Assembly (NCBI RefSeq): GCF_937616625.2
Contig: NC_065577.1
Coordinates: 20,287,501-20,351,500 of the forward strand
From: Mercurialis annua
Taxonomy: Eukaryota > Streptophyta > Magnoliopsida > Malpighiales > Euphorbiaceae
DNA length: 64,000 bases
Reading direction: 5' to 3'
Shown: piece by piece, positions 1 through 13,710 of the stretch
Layout of the letters: the number at the start of each line of letters is the position of its first letter
Position numbering within the stretch: the stretch's first letter is position 1
Notes under the pieces: generated by a model
The model's database searches: none
What the model was told of the DNA's origin: nothing
Seen by the model: the letters and a program-made list of their open reading frames with translations, nothing else
Program-made: the position numbers and the translations under genes

Positions 1-3000
1 AACGTTTCACATTTTTAGTGATGTAAGCAAAACGTTTACAAAAGTTACCAAAAAAATCCAAACGTTTCACCTTTTAAGCGATTTATGCCAAATGTTTACA
101 AACGTTAAGAAACAAATCCAAACGTTTCACCTCTTTAGCGATGCATGTCAAAAATTTACAAATATTACAAACAAAACCAAACGTTTCACCTTTTTAGCAA
201 TTTAAGCCAAACGTTTAAAACGTTAAGAAACCAATCCAAACGTTTAAAACGTTATAAAAAATATCCAATCGTTTCACATTTTTAGCGATTTAAGTCAAAC
301 GTTTACAAACGTTGTGAAACAAATCCAAACATTTCACCTTTTTAGCAATTTAAGCCAAACGTTTACAAATGCTACGAAACAAAACAAAACGTTTCATCTT
401 TTTAGCGATTTAAGCCAAACGTTTACAAACATTCTGAAACAAATCCAAACCTTTCACCTTTTTAGCAATTGAAGCAAAACGTTAAGAAACACTACGAAAC
501 AAAACCAAACGTTTCCCCTTTTAAGCGATTTAACCCATACATTTACAAACATTACGAACAAAAAACCAAACATTTCGCCTTTTTTGAAATTTAGGCCAAA
601 CGTTTACAAACGTTATGAAACAAAACCAAACGTTTCACCTTTTTATCGATTTAAGCCAAACGCTTACAGACGTTACAAAACAAAAACGACCTATTCACCT
701 TTGAAGCGATTTCAGCCTAACGTTTACAAACGTTACGAAACCAATCCAAACCTTTAAAACGTTATGAAACCAATCCAAATGTTTCACCTTTTTAGCGATT
801 TAAGCTAAAAGTTTACAAACGTTTCCCATTTTTAGCGAAAAGTTTACAAACGTTTACAAACGTTACGAAATAAATCCAAACGTTTCACATTTTTTGAGAT
901 TTAAGCCAAACAATTACAAAAGTTACAAAACAAATCCAAACGTTTCACCTTTTAAGCGATTTAAGCCAAATGTTTACAAACGTTATGAAACAAATCCAAA
1001 CGTTTCACCTTTTTAGCGATGTATACCAAACATTTACAAACGTTTCAAAATAAAACCAAAAGTTTCACCTTTTTACCGATTTAAGCCAAACGTTGAAAAC
1101 GTTACGAAACCAATACAAATGTTAAAACATTACCAGAAATATCCAATCGTTTTACATTTTTAACGATTTAAGCCAAACGTTTACAAACGTTATGAAACCA
1201 ATCCAGACGTTTCACCTTTTAGCAAATTAAGCCAATTGTTTACAAACGTTACAAAACCAATCCAAACGTTTACAAACATTACGAAACAAATCTAAAGGTT
1301 TCACCTTTTTAGCAATTTAAGTCAAACGTTTACAAACGTTACGAAACAAATCCAAATGTTTAACCTTTTTAGCGATTTAAGCCAAAATTTTACAAACGTT
1401 ACAAAAAAAATTCAAACATTTCACCTTTTTAAAAGCCAAATGTTTACAAACGTTATGAAACAAATCTAAACGTTTCAACTTTTTAGCGATTGAAGCCAAA
1501 CGTTAACAAACATTACGAAATAAAACCAAAAGTTTCCCCTTTTTGGCGATTTAAGACAAACGTTTACAAATGTTACTAAACAAATCTAAACGTTTCAACT
1601 TTTTAGCGATTTAGGCTAAACATTTACTAATGTTACGAAACAAATCCAAACTTGTCCCCTTTTAAGCTATTTAAGCAAAAGTTTAATACATTACGAAATA
1701 AATCCAATCGTATAAAACGTTACGAAACAAATTCTAAGCTTTCACCTTTTAAGCGATTTAATCCAAACATTTAAAACGTTACGAAAAAAATCCAAACGTT
1801 TAAAATGTTACGAAAGAAATCCAAACGATTAAAACGTTACGAAACTAATCAAAACGTTTAAAACATTTACGAAATAAATACAAATGTTGTACCTTTTTAC
1901 TGATTTAAGCCAAACGTCTAGAAACGATACTAAACAAATCCAAACGTTTCACCTTTTTAGCGATTTAAGCCAAATGATTACAAACGTTAGGAATCAAATC
2001 CAAACGTTTCACATTTTTTGCGATTAAAGCAAAACGTTTACAAACGTTACGAAACAAATCCAAACGTTACGAAACAAATGCAAACGTTTCCCCTTTTTAG
2101 CGATTTAACCCATATGTTTACAAATATTACGAAGCCAATCCAAACGTTTAAAACTTTACAAAACAAATGCAAACATTTCCTTTATTAGCTATTTAAGCCA
2201 AACGTTTACAAACGCTATGATACAAATCCAAACGTTTTACCTTTTTAGCGATTGAAGTCTAACGTTTACAAACGTTACGAAACAAAACAAAACATTTCAC
2301 CTTTTAGCAATTTAAGCCAATCATTTACAAACATTACGAAATAAATCCAAGCGTTTTACCTTTTTTAACGATTTAAGCCAAAAGTTTAAAATGTCACGAA
2401 ACCAATCCAAACGATTAAAACGTTACGAAACCAATCCAAATGTTTCAACTTTGTAGCGATTTAAGCCAAACATTTACAAACGTTACGAAACAGATCCAAA
2501 TGTTTCCCCTTTTTAGCAATTTAAGCCAAACGTTTACAAACATTACGAAGCATATCCAAACGTTTCACAATTTTAGTGACTTAAGCCAAACGTTTACAAA
2601 TATAGCGAAACCAATCCAAACGTTTCATATTTTTATCAATTAAGCCAAACGTTTACAAACGTCACGAAACAAAACCAAATGTTTAACCTTTTTGGCGATT
2701 TAAGCCAAACGTTAAAAAATGTTACAAAACAAATCCAAACGTTTCCTTTTTTAGCAATTTAAGCTAAACGTTTACAAACATTACTAAGAAAATCCAAATG
2801 TTTCACCTTTTTAGAGATTTAAATCAAACGTTTACAAACGTTGAGAAACGTATCCAAATGTTTAACCTTTTTAGGCATTTAAGCCGAACGTTTACAAACG
2901 TTACGAAACTAATCCAAACGTTTCCCCTATTTAGCGATTTAAGCCAAGCATTTAAAATATTACGAAACCACTCCAAATGTTGAAAACGTTACGAAACAAA

Positions 3001-3087
3001 TACAAACGTTTCACATTTTTAGCGATTTAAGCCAAACGTTTACAAACGTTATGAAACAAATCCAAACGTTTCACATTTTTAGCGACT
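1..3087 (+). repeat. 60-bp satellite array, forward block A
   Basis: Tandem repeat with a basic period of 60 bp, seen as line-to-line register over many consecutive monomers. Each monomer is two ~30-bp halves: half A opens CAAACGTTT and continues into a CACCTTTTTAGCG motif and GATTTAAGC; half B opens CAAACGTTT and continues ACAAACGTTACG and AAACAAATC. A shorter 29-bp half-B form, with TTTAAAACGTTACG, is interspersed and breaks the 60-bp register. Monomers differ by many scattered substitutions, so this is an old or weakly homogenised array. All monomers here run in the same direction. I do not recognise the family. The long open frames (20-residue peptide repeats) follow from 60 being a multiple of 3 and carry no sign of selection. 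Confidence 0.95.
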
Positions 3088-3690
3088 TAAACTGTCACGA
3101 CCCATTTTCATGAATCACGACCGGCGCTAGGGTATGGGTATGGTTGTTCCAAAACCCGTAGCTAGCCTTGCACATAAACAACAATTAGATAAAGCTACAA
3201 AAAAACTAATGCTCAGGGGAAACCGAGACTTCAGCCTAATTCTAGCAGTTTATAATATTCAACATTTCTTGAAAGTTCTCAGTCAACTCTGAGTCTTAAA
3301 CATGCCAAAAGCACATATTAACCCTAGTTAATTAAAGAATACCAATACAACGATAATCATTGAATAAGTTTATAACAAATATTAGACATATAAGACTTCT
3401 AATTACTACTGCGGTCTAAGAATAAAATCAATTTAATAAACTTTATTAAATAAAGTAAAACCTCCGAGAAAATAAAGAATCGGAGAGCAACTGACTCGCT
3501 CATTTATAACCCTGGAATAATTGGAAAAACAACGGGGTCAGATATACTGAGATGAGTTCATACCACTATTTACATTTATCAAGTGGAAAACCTTTTAAAA
3601 CCGTTTAAAACATTTAATAACTACATTACGTATAATAGTTGGAACCCTAATCCACAATACTAAATATAACCATAATCCGATTGGGCCTGG

Positions 3691-3812
3691 TCCCGAGAGC
3701 TGAGCTACACCGAGTTACCACCGACCATTCTTAATCCATAACCGGAGTCCCGAGAGCTGAGCTACACCGAGTTACTCTACTGGTCCCGAGAGCTATGCTC
3801 ACACCGAGTTAC
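3691..3812. repeat. Three short direct repeats inside the solo LTR
   Basis: The motif TCCCGAGAGCT followed by a GAGCTACACCGAGTTAC-like tail occurs at about 3691, 3748 and 3784. The third copy has a small rearrangement in the middle. The shared GCCGAGTTA-like element recurs again near 4360 and 4490 and in the related fragment near 14400, so it is a property of the LTR family rather than a local event. Confidence 0.75.
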
Positions 3813-4264
3813 CACCACATATCACATACCTTATCTAGATCAATACCGATGCACACGCAGTCCTAATGATGCCCATTAGGTAGCATGTTCCAACTAAAAG
3901 CCATAATGGAAAAACAGTTCGAAACATACATGCAGTATATATTTATATATTAAAATAACAATTTACTTAATAAAGCGGTAAATAGTAAGTACAAACTCAC
4001 TGCTTGCTAATCCACATGATAACCCGGCAAGCAACTAATCCTGATTCGTCTCCGAAGCACGAACAGTCGACGAGTCTAGACAATATAAATCTGAATTAAA
4101 ACATGTCCTAACTCTAAAGAGTACTAGAAAATACATATAACTAGCACAAACATCAACAAGCCAAGACAAAGCAAACACACTTACTTAATCCATAGCCAAA
4201 GCATAAACCAAAGTAGAATAATCATACATACTGAACATAACCGAAGTCATACGATATTTAAGTC

Positions 4265-4520
4265 AAATTGAGTTCCCACTTTGAAAACATAATCCGGAAA
4301 TCATTTCAATAACTTAGTTAAAATCATAAAACTAAGTTTAAACGAAAGTAGTGAGCTAGCCGAGTTATCACAACTGCCAAGCCTATACTCACAAATTGAA
4401 TTTCCACTTTGAAAACATAATCCGTAAATCATTTCAATAACTTAGTTAAAATCATAAAACTAAGTTTAAACGAAAGTGGTGAGCTAGCCGAGTTATCACA
4501 ACTGCCAAGCCTATACTTAC
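4265..4520. repeat. 128-bp tandem duplication inside the solo LTR
   Basis: Two adjacent copies, 4265-4392 and 4393-4520, differ at only a few positions (for example CCGGAAATC against CCGTAAATC, and GTAGTGAGC against GTGGTGAGC). The high similarity indicates a more recent event than most of the surrounding satellite divergence. The related LTR fragment at 14.3-14.45 kb appears to carry only one equivalent unit. Confidence 0.9.
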
Positions 4521-5974
4521 AAATTAGGCGACCCAAGTCTAACCCAAACCAAACATCCAACCAAAGTAAAACAATTCGTTTAAAGTCCGGAATCATTTAA
4601 ATATACCAAAGTCTAATTTTATAAAACAAGGGAACTCAAATCAAAGATTAAAATCCAAGTACATCATCATGATTATAAAGTGTTCGATAAAACTCCTCAA
4701 AGGATAAACACAACCAAATAAGTCAAAAGTTAATATACAACAGCCCTATCATGCTTAATAATCATATTTGATATAAGACATGTCATATCAAAACATTTGG
4801 TATCAATCAAGCAAACCTTTCATAAATTAAGCCAATTAAGCATTCATATAGCTCAAGACAAGACCAATCGTGAAAGTCAAACCAAAACACCTTAGATTAG
4901 ATTATGAACTTTCCTTAACATATAATATAAATTCAAATCAGATCCTAAGTCACCACAAATCAAAGAATCCGAAAACATAGCTTTTTAGCGTAAAACTAGC
5001 TAGTTTACAAAATATGCCAACACGTACCAAAACAAATAAGATACTAACTCGAAAATTCATTTAGATCAGTAGTATATCCCATAAGTACATACAAAACAAC
5101 TTAAGATCAGTTTTAAAACAAGCCAAAAACACTTAAACAATAATATTGACAATATTGTCAAAAATTGCCTAAACAAGCCAACTAAAGCAAATAAGAATTC
5201 TCTAAATCAAATCAGGTTACTACTAATCTAAAACCTTTAAAACACCACTTAGAACATATTAGATCAGTAGGTAAAGCATTTCAAACCCGTTTTGTATTCG
5301 TAGCGTTCAACTTCCTTAAAATTGTCATTTTCGCAAACCGTGGAGATTTTACAAACCAATTCCATTTTAATTATTATTTTCAATCAAAAATATTTAGATC
5401 GGTAGCTATTGATATAAAAACACCCAACAACTCAAATAACTCAGATTCAATACTTGAACAAATCGTTAATCGAATCAAATTTGTACAAGTCTAGATTTTG
5501 GTAAATCGTTGATTAATTACACCAAATTTTTCTTAATTCAATTAGGATAAGCTTATATTAATGAATAACTTTATAATACTTAATATACTCAGATTATACA
5601 CCACCAACCAACAATCAATTGAATCCAATCATTTACAACCCTAAATCACATGTTTCTACGCATCAAACGTAACAAGTGAATCATAAATCAAAAGGAAATG
5701 GATAAGATACATAAGATTGATGTATGAACTGATGTGATGAAAATAGATCAAGAATAAAGGTCTGGACCAAAACTAAGTGAAGCCACCAACACACCAACGA
5801 TGAACGCGATGAAGAACGCACTTAAATCTTGCGAGAGGAACGTAAAATCACACACTTAACGTAATGAAATGAACCCTAACGTTTTGGAATGAAGAAATAT
5901 AGGTCTATAAGTGTAATAGATCTTCTTTTAGATTTTAGGGTTCGAAAAGGGGCTGATAACATTAGTTAGAGGGT

Positions 5975-5984
5975 CTATTTATAG
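5975..5984 (-). promoter_or_regulatory. Probable TATA box of the solo LTR
   Basis: On the minus strand this reads CTATAAATAG, a good plant TATA box, about 470 bp inside the 5' end of the LTR in its own orientation. That position fits a U3/R boundary. No transcription start can be seen from sequence alone. Confidence 0.5.
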
Positions 5985-6454
5985 ACTATTGTGGGCTTTA
6001 CATGGGCTTCGATTAAAGCCCACGGTTTAATAGGTATATTTAGAGTTAGGGGCCTCCAAATAACGATCCAACCGACCGGACTTTAGTAAATCCTCTTGGG
6101 AACAACATATCCAAAGATGAGCCTTATCCGACCGTTTAATTGTGAGATATCAACGTTTTACTAACACATGACAGTTTTGAAAAATAAGTGAATGCTGTTT
6201 TTATTAATACCAATAAATAAATTGAATGAACATCGAACACATAAGGGCTCATGGGATACATATGAGACACTCAAAAAGACACTATCAAGGTATCATAAGT
6301 GTTACTTCTAACGTATAACAATCCATAATCAAGTCGGAAACATAACAAGAACATGCTGAAATACAAAAGAACAAAGAATTCAAGAAAATAACTAATTTCT
6401 AACGGATAACCGAACTGACAAATCAAGTTTGAAAACACGGGGTATTACATAAAC

Positions 6455-9400
6455 CAAACGTTTACAAACGTTACCAAAAAATCCAAACGTTTCCCATTTT
6501 TAGCGATTTAAACTAAACGTTCACGAACGTTATGAAACAAATCCAAATGTTTCACCTTTTTAGCGATTTAAGCCAAACGTTTACAAACGTTGCGAAACGT
6601 ATCCAAATGTATCACCTTTTTAGTAATTTAAGAGAAACGTTTACAAATGTTGCGAAACAAATCCAAACCTTTCACCGTTTTAGCAATTTATGCCAAGCGT
6701 TTAAATCTTTACGAAACCAGTCCAAATGTTGAAAATGTTACGAAACAAATCCAAATATTTCACCTTTTTAGCGATTTAAGCTAAACGTTTACAAACGTTA
6801 CAAAACAAATCCAAACGTTTTAAACATTACGAAACAAATCAAACATTTCACTTTTTTAGCGATTTAAGCCAAACGTTTTTAAGCGTTACAAAACAAATCC
6901 AAACGTTTAACCTTTTTAGCCATTGAAACCAAATGTTTACAAACATTACAAAACAAAACCAAACTTTGTACCTTTTTAGCGATTTAAGACAAACATTTAC
7001 AAACGTTACGAAACAAATCCAAATGTTTCACATTTTCAGCGATTAAAGCCAAACGTTTAAAATGTTACGAAACCAATCCAAACGTTGAAAACGTTACGAA
7101 ACAAATCCAAACGTTTCACATTTTTAGCGTTTTAAGCAAAATGTTTACAAACGCTACGAACCAAATCCAAATGTTTCACCTTTTTTAGCGATTTAAGCCA
7201 AACATTTACAAATGTTACAAAACAGATCCAAATGTTTCCCCTTTTTAGCGATTTAAGCCAAACATTTACAAACATTACGAAACAAATCCAAACGTTTTAC
7301 CATTTTAGTGATTTAAGCCAAACGTTTACAAATGTTACGAAACCAATCGAAACGTTTCCCATTTTTATCAATTTAAGCCATCCGTTTACAAACTTCACGA
7401 AAGAAAACCAAATGTCTCACCTTTTTAGCAATTTAAGCCAAACATTTACAAATGTTACGAAACAAATCCAAACATTTCACATTTTCAGCGATTAAAGTCA
7501 AACGTTTAAAATGTTACGAAACCAATCCAAATATTGAAAACATTACGAAACAAATCTAAACGTTTCACATTTTTAGCGTTTTAAGCAAAATGTTTACAAA
7601 CGTTACGAACCAAATCCAAATGTTTCACCTTTTTTAGCGATTTCAGCCAAACATGTACAAATGTTACGAAACAGATCCAAACATTTCCCCTTTTTAGCGA
7701 TTTAAGCCAAATGTTTACAAACATTACGAAACAAATCCAAACGTTTTACTATTTTAGTGATTTAAGCCAAACGTTTACAAATGTTACGAAACCAATCAAA
7801 AGGTTTCCGATTTTTATCAATTTAAGCCATCCGTTTACAAACGTCACGAAAGAAAACCAAACGTCTCACCTTTTTAGCGATTTAAGCCTAACGTTTAAAA
7901 ATGTTACAAAACAAATCCAAATGTTTCCTTTTTTTTAGCAATTTAAGCCAAACGTTTACAAACATTACAAAACAAATTCAAATGTTTCACCTTTTTAGCG
8001 ATTTAAGCGAAACGTTTACAAACGTTGCGAAACGTATTCAAATGTTTCACAGTATAAGTGATTTAAGCCAAACGTTTACAAACGTTATGAAACAAATCCA
8101 AGCGTTTCACCTTTTTAGCGATTTAAGCCAAACTTTGAAAACATTACGAAATCTATCCAAACGTTGAAAACATTACGAAACAAATCCAAACGTTTCACCT
8201 TTTTAGCGATTTAAGCCAAACGTTTACAAACGTTACAAAAACAATCCAAATGTTCAAAACGTTACGAAACAAATCCAAACATTTCACCTTTTTAGCGATT
8301 TGAACCTAACATTTACAAACGTTGCGAAACAAATCCAAACGTTTCACCTTTTTAGCGATTGGAAGGAAACATTTACAAACGTAATAAAGCAAAAACAAAT
8401 GTTTCACCTTTTTAGCTATTTAAGCCAAATGTTTACAAACGTTAGGAAACAAAACCAAACATTTCACAATTTTAGCAATTTAAGCCAAACGTTTACAAAC
8501 GTTATAAAAAAAAATCCAAATGTTTCATCTTTTTAGCGATTTAAGCCAATTTAAAATATTATGAAACCTATCCAAACGTTTAAAACGATACGAAACCAAT
8601 CCAAACGTTTAAAACAATACAAAACCAAACCAAACGTTTCACATTTTTATCAATTTAAGCCAAATGTTTACAAACGTCACGAAACAAAACCAAACGTTTC
8701 CCCTCTTTAACGATTTAAGCCAAACGTTACGAATCAAATCCAAACGTTTCCCATTTTTAGCGATTTAAGCCAAACATTTACAAACGTTACGAAGAAAATC
8801 CAAATGTTTCACCTTTTTAGCGATTAAGCCAATCGTTAACAAACGTTACGAAACAAATCGAAACATTTCACCTTTTTAGCGATTTAAGCCAAAAGATTAA
8901 TACGTTACGAAACCAATCCAAACGTTTAAAACATTACGAAATAAATCCAAATGTTTCACATTTTTAGCAATTTAAGCCAAACGTTTACAAAAGTTACGAA
9001 AACAAATCCAAATGTTTCACATTTTAAGCGATTTAAGCCAAACGTTTACAATATTACAAATCCAATCCAAAAGTTTAAAACGGTACGAGACAAATCCAAA
9101 TGTTTCATCGTTTTTTGCGATTTAAGCCAAACGTTTACAAACGTTACAAAACTAATTCAAACGTTTAAAACGTTACGAAATAAATCCAAACATTTTATCT
9201 TTTTAGCAATTTAAACCAAACGTTTACACACATTACGAAACAAATAAAAATGGTTCACCTTTTTGGCGATTGAAGCCAAACGTTTACAAATGTTACAAAA
9301 CAAAAACAAACGTTTTTCTTTTTTAACAATTTAAGCCAAACATTTACAAACTTTACGAAATAAATCCAAACGTGTCACATTTTTATTGTTTTAAGCCAAA

Positions 9401-12400
9401 CGTTACGAACCGAATCCAAACGTTTCACCTTTTTAGCGATTTAAATCAAACGTTTCAAACCTTACGAAACCAATCCAAACGTTTAAAATATTACCAAACA
9501 AATCCAAACGTTTCACCTTTTTAGCGATTTAAACTAAACGTTTAGAAACGTTACAAAATCAATCCAAACGTTTAAAACTTTACGAAGCAAATACAAACGT
9601 CCAAATGTTTCCCCTTTTTAACGATTTAAGCCAGACGTTTACAAATCTTATGAAACAAATCCAAATGTTTCACCTTTTTAGGGATTTAAGCCAAAAGTTT
9701 AATACGTTACAAAACCAATCCAAGCGTTTAAAACGTTATGAAACAAATCCAAACGTTTCACCTTTTTACCGATTTAAACCAACATTTTATAAATGTTTCG
9801 CCTTTTTAGCAATTTAAGCCAAACGTTTACAAACGTTACAAAATTAATCCAAACATTTCACCTTTTTTGCAATTTAAGCCAAACGTTTACAAAAGTTACA
9901 AAACAAATTCAAACCTTTCACCTTTTTACTGATTGAAGACAAACGTTACGAAACAAATCCAAAAGTTTTAACTTTTTTAGCGATTTCAGCAAAACATTTA
10001 AAAAGTTACGAAACTAATCCAAACGTTAAAAACTTTACGAAATAAATCCAAACATTTTACCTTTTTTACGATTTTAAGCCAAACTTTTACAAACGTTAAG
10101 AAGCAAATCCAAATGTTTCACATTTTTAGCGATTTAAGCCAAACGTTTACAAACGTTACGAAATAAATCCAAACGTTTCACCTTTTAAGCGATTTAAGCC
10201 AAAAGTTTAAAACGTTATAAAACAAATCAAGTATGAAACAAACTAGTGATTGAACCCAAACGTTACGAAACAAATCCAAACGTATCACCTTTTTAACAAT
10301 TTAAGCCAAACGTTTACGAATGTTACGAATTAAATCCAAACGTTTTTGCATTTTTAGCGATTTAAGCCAAACGTTTACAAACGTAACGAAACAAATGCAA
10401 ATGTTTAAAACGTCACGAAACAAATCCTAACGTTTCCCCTTTTTAGCGATTTAAGCCAAACATTTACAAAACAAAACCAAATGTTTCATCTTTTTAGCGA
10501 TTTAAGACAAACGTTTAAAACGTTACGAAACCAATCGAAAAGCTTAAAACATTACGAAAAAAATCCAAACGTTTCGCTTTTTTAGCGATTTAAGCCAAAA
10601 CTTTCTAAACTTTACGAAACAAATCCAAATGTTTCACCTTTTTAGCGATTTAAACCAAACATTTACAAACTTTACGAAATAAATCAAAACGTTTCACCTT
10701 TTTAGCAATTTAAGCGAAACGTTTAAAAACATTACGAAACAAATCAAAACGTTTCAACTTTTTTGCAATTTAAGTCAAACATTTAGAAAAGTTACGAAAA
10801 AAAATCCAAACGTTTCTCCTTTTTAGCGATTTAAGCAGAACTTTTACAAACGTTAGGAAACAAATCTGAACGTTTCACCTTTTTGGCGATTTCAGCCAAA
10901 CATTTAAAATGTTACGAAACCAATCGAAACGTTTAAAACATTACGAAATAAATCCAAACGTTTCATCTTCTTAGCGATTTAAGCCACTAATTTAAAACGT
11001 TACGAAACAAATTCAAATGTTTCATATTTTTAGCGATTTAAGCCAAGAGTTTATAAACGTTACGAAACAAAACAAAACAATTCACATTTTCAGCGATTTA
11101 ATCCAAACGCTTACAAACCCTACAAAACAAATCCAAACTTTTACCTTTTTACCGATTTAAGCCAAACGTTTAAAACGTTACGAAACCAATTCAAACGTTT
11201 GAAACATTATGAAACAAATCCAAACATTTCACCTTTTTAGCGATTTTTTCCAAACATTTAAAACGTTACGAAACAAATCCAAATGTTTCACCCTTTTAGC
11301 GATTTAAGCCAAACGTTTACAAACGTTACAAAACAAATCCAAACGTTTCACTTTTTTAGTGATTTAGGCCAAATGTTTACAAACGTTACGAAACAAACCA
11401 AAATGTTTAAAACGTTACAAAACAAATTCAAATGTTTCACCATTTTAGCGATTTAAGCCAAACGTTTAAAAACGTTATGAAACAAATCCAAGCGTTTCAC
11501 ATTTCAGCGATTTAAGCCAAATATTTACAAACGTTACTAAATAAATCAAAATGTTTAAAATGTTACGACACAAATCCAAAAGTCCAAATGTTTCACCTTT
11601 TTAGCAATCTAAGCCAAATGTTTAGAAAAGTTACGAAACAAATCCAAACATTTCATCTTTTTAGTTATTTAAGCCAAACGATTAAAACGTTACGAAACCA
11701 ATCCAAACATTTAACCTTTTTAGCTATTTAAGCCAAACGTTTACAAACGTTACCAAACAAATCCAAATGTTTTACCTTTTTAGCGATTTAAGTTAAAAGT
11801 TTAAAACTTTACAAAACCATTCCAAACGTTTAAAACGTTATGAAACAAATCCACATGTTTCACCTTTTTAGCGATTTAAGCTAAACATTTAGAAACGTTT
11901 CGATACAAATCTAAACGTTTACAAACATAACGAAACAAATCCAAACGTTTCCCCTTTTTTGAGATTTAAGTCAAACGTTTACAAAAGTTACGAAAAAAAT
12001 CCAAACGTTTCTCCTTTTTAGCGATTTAAGCCAAACCTTTACAAACGTTACGAAACGAATCCAAACGTTTCACCTTTTTAGCGATTTCAGCCAAACATTT
12101 AAAATATTACGAGACCAATCCAAACATTTAAAATGTTACGAAATATATCCAAACGTTGCATTTTTTTAGTGATTTTAGCCACAAATATAACACCTTACGA
12201 AACAAAACAAAACGTTTCACCTTTTTAGTGATTTAATTAAAGCGTTAGGAAACCAATTCAAACGTATAAAAACGTTATGAAACAAATCCAAACGATTCAC
12301 CTTTTGAGCGATTTAAGCCAAACATTTAAAACGATATGAAAGAAATCCAAACGTTTTACCATTTTTAACAATTTAAGCCAAACGTTTACAAACGTTACAA

Positions 12401-13416
12401 AAACAAATCCAAACGTTTCACCTTTTTAGTGATTTAGGCTAAACGTTTAAAAACGTTACAAAACTAATCCAAATGTTTAAAACGTTACAAAACAAATCCG
12501 AACGTTTCATATTTTTTGCGATTTAAGTCAAACGTTTAAAAATGTTATGAAAACAATCCATGCGTTTCACCTTTTTAGCGACTTAAGCCAAATGTTTACA
12601 AACGTTACAAAACAAATCCAAACGTTTCACCTTTTTACCCATTTAAGTCAAACGTTTACAAACGTTATAAAAGATATCAGAGCGATTCCCATCTTTAGCG
12701 ATTTAAGCCAAACATTTACAAGCGTTACGAAACAAATCCAAACATTTCATTTTTTTAGTGAGTTATGCCAAACGTTTACAAACGCTGCGAAACAAATCCA
12801 AACGTTTCCCATGTTTAGCGATTGAAGCCAAACGTATACAAACGTTATGAAACAAATCCAAACGTATGCCCTTTTTAGCGATTTCAGCCAAACGTTTACA
12901 AACTTTACTAAACAAAACCAAACGTTTCCCCTTTTTAGCGATTAAGGCCAAACATTTACAAACGTTACAAAACCAATCCAAACATTTCACCTTGTTAGCG
13001 ATTTAAGACTAATGTATACAAACGTTACGAAAGAAATCCAAACATTTCACATTTTTTGCGATTTAAACCAAACGTTTACAAACCTTACGAAATAAATCCA
13101 AACGTTTCACCCTTTCAGCGATTTAAGAAAAATGTTTACACATATTGCGAAATAAAACTAAACGTTACGCCTTTTTAGCAATTTAAGACAAACGTTTACG
13201 AATGTTACGAAACAAATCCAAATGATTATAAACAGTACGAAACAAATCCAAACGTTTCACCTTTTTAGTTATTTAAACCAAATGTTTACAAACTTTACGA
13301 AACAAATCCAAACGTTTCACCTTTTTAGCAATTCAAGCCAAACGTTTACAAATGTTACAAAACAAATCCAAATGTTTCTCCATTTTAGGGATTGAAGCCA
13401 AAAGTTTACCAACGAT
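6455..13416 (+). repeat. 60-bp satellite array, forward block B
   Basis: This continues block A in the same orientation after the solo LTR. It has the same half-A/half-B monomers, with frequent single 29-bp half-B inserts. Longer-range order is visible: the stretch from about 7058 to 7505 recurs from about 7506 with the same order of monomer variants (TAGCGTTTTAAGC, a GAACCAAATCC variant, a CAGATCC variant, then a TTTTATCAATTTAAGCC variant). Parts of that series also match 2440-2990. No gene is seen in this stretch. Short open frames with 20-residue periodicity are not coding in my judgement. Confidence 0.95.
7058..7950 (+). repeat. Higher-order satellite repeat of about 448 bp, two copies
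   Basis: Two consecutive segments share the same series of rare monomer variants: an AATGTTACGAAACCAATCC short unit, a GTTGAAAAC-type unit, TAGCGTTTTAAGCAAAATG, GAACCAAATCC, and a TTTTATCAATTTAAGCCATCC unit. The offset between equivalent positions is about 448 bp. This is block duplication by unequal exchange, over and above the monomer periodicity. Confidence 0.75.
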
Positions 13417-13710
13417 GAAACGTTTAGATTTGTTTCGTAACGTGTTAAACATTTGGCTTAAATCGCAAAAAAGGTGAAACATTTGGATTTGTTTCGTAAT
13501 GTTGGTAAACATTCGGCTTAAATCGCTAAAAAGGTGAAAAGTTTTGATTTGTTTAATAAAGTTTGTAACCGTTTGGCTTAAATCGCTAAAAAGGTGAAAT
13601 GTTTCGATTTGTTTCGTAGTATTTGTGATCGTTTGGATTTTTTTCTTAACGTTCGTAAACGTTTGTCTTATATCGCTAAAAAGGTGAAACGTTTGGATTT
13701 GTTTCGTAAA
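13417..13710 (-). repeat. Satellite in inverted orientation, pivot segment 1
   Basis: At about 13416 the array flips: upstream text reads AGCGATTTAAGCC-type, downstream reads GGCTTAAATCGC-type, the reverse complement. Roughly five monomers in minus orientation follow, before the LTR fragment starts. Confidence 0.9.

Larger units (their letters stand above)
3093..6449 (-). mobile_element. Solo LTR, 3357 bp, probably Ty3/Gypsy chromovirus-type
   Basis: A non-satellite block sits cleanly inside the array. On the given strand it begins TGTCACGACCC and ends GGGGTATTACA, so it has TG...CA termini, and it is flanked by a 5-bp direct repeat TAAAC (3088-3092 and 6450-6454). Termini of the type TGTAATACCCC...GGGTCGTGACA on the reverse strand are familiar from large plant Gypsy LTRs, so the LTR's own direction is taken as minus. 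It has no gag or pol similarity, no primer binding site and no second LTR, and the target-site duplication is intact. A solo LTR made by LTR-LTR recombination is the simplest reading. A large non-autonomous element with unrecognised short LTRs is the alternative. The lineage (Tekay/Del-like) is an inference from the termini only. Confidence 0.8.

Noticed and set aside
2440..12990. Many open frames of 60-92 codons on both strands with a 20-residue period (for example LFSDLSQTFTNVTKQIQ)
   Set aside because: They are translations of a 60-bp satellite that is open in one forward frame. Monomer differences hit all codon positions alike, and the frames start and stop at random variants. Not a protein family.
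6455..13416. CRISPR-like array
   Set aside because: Direct repeats are contiguous and diverged with no unique spacers, and the context is a plant genome.
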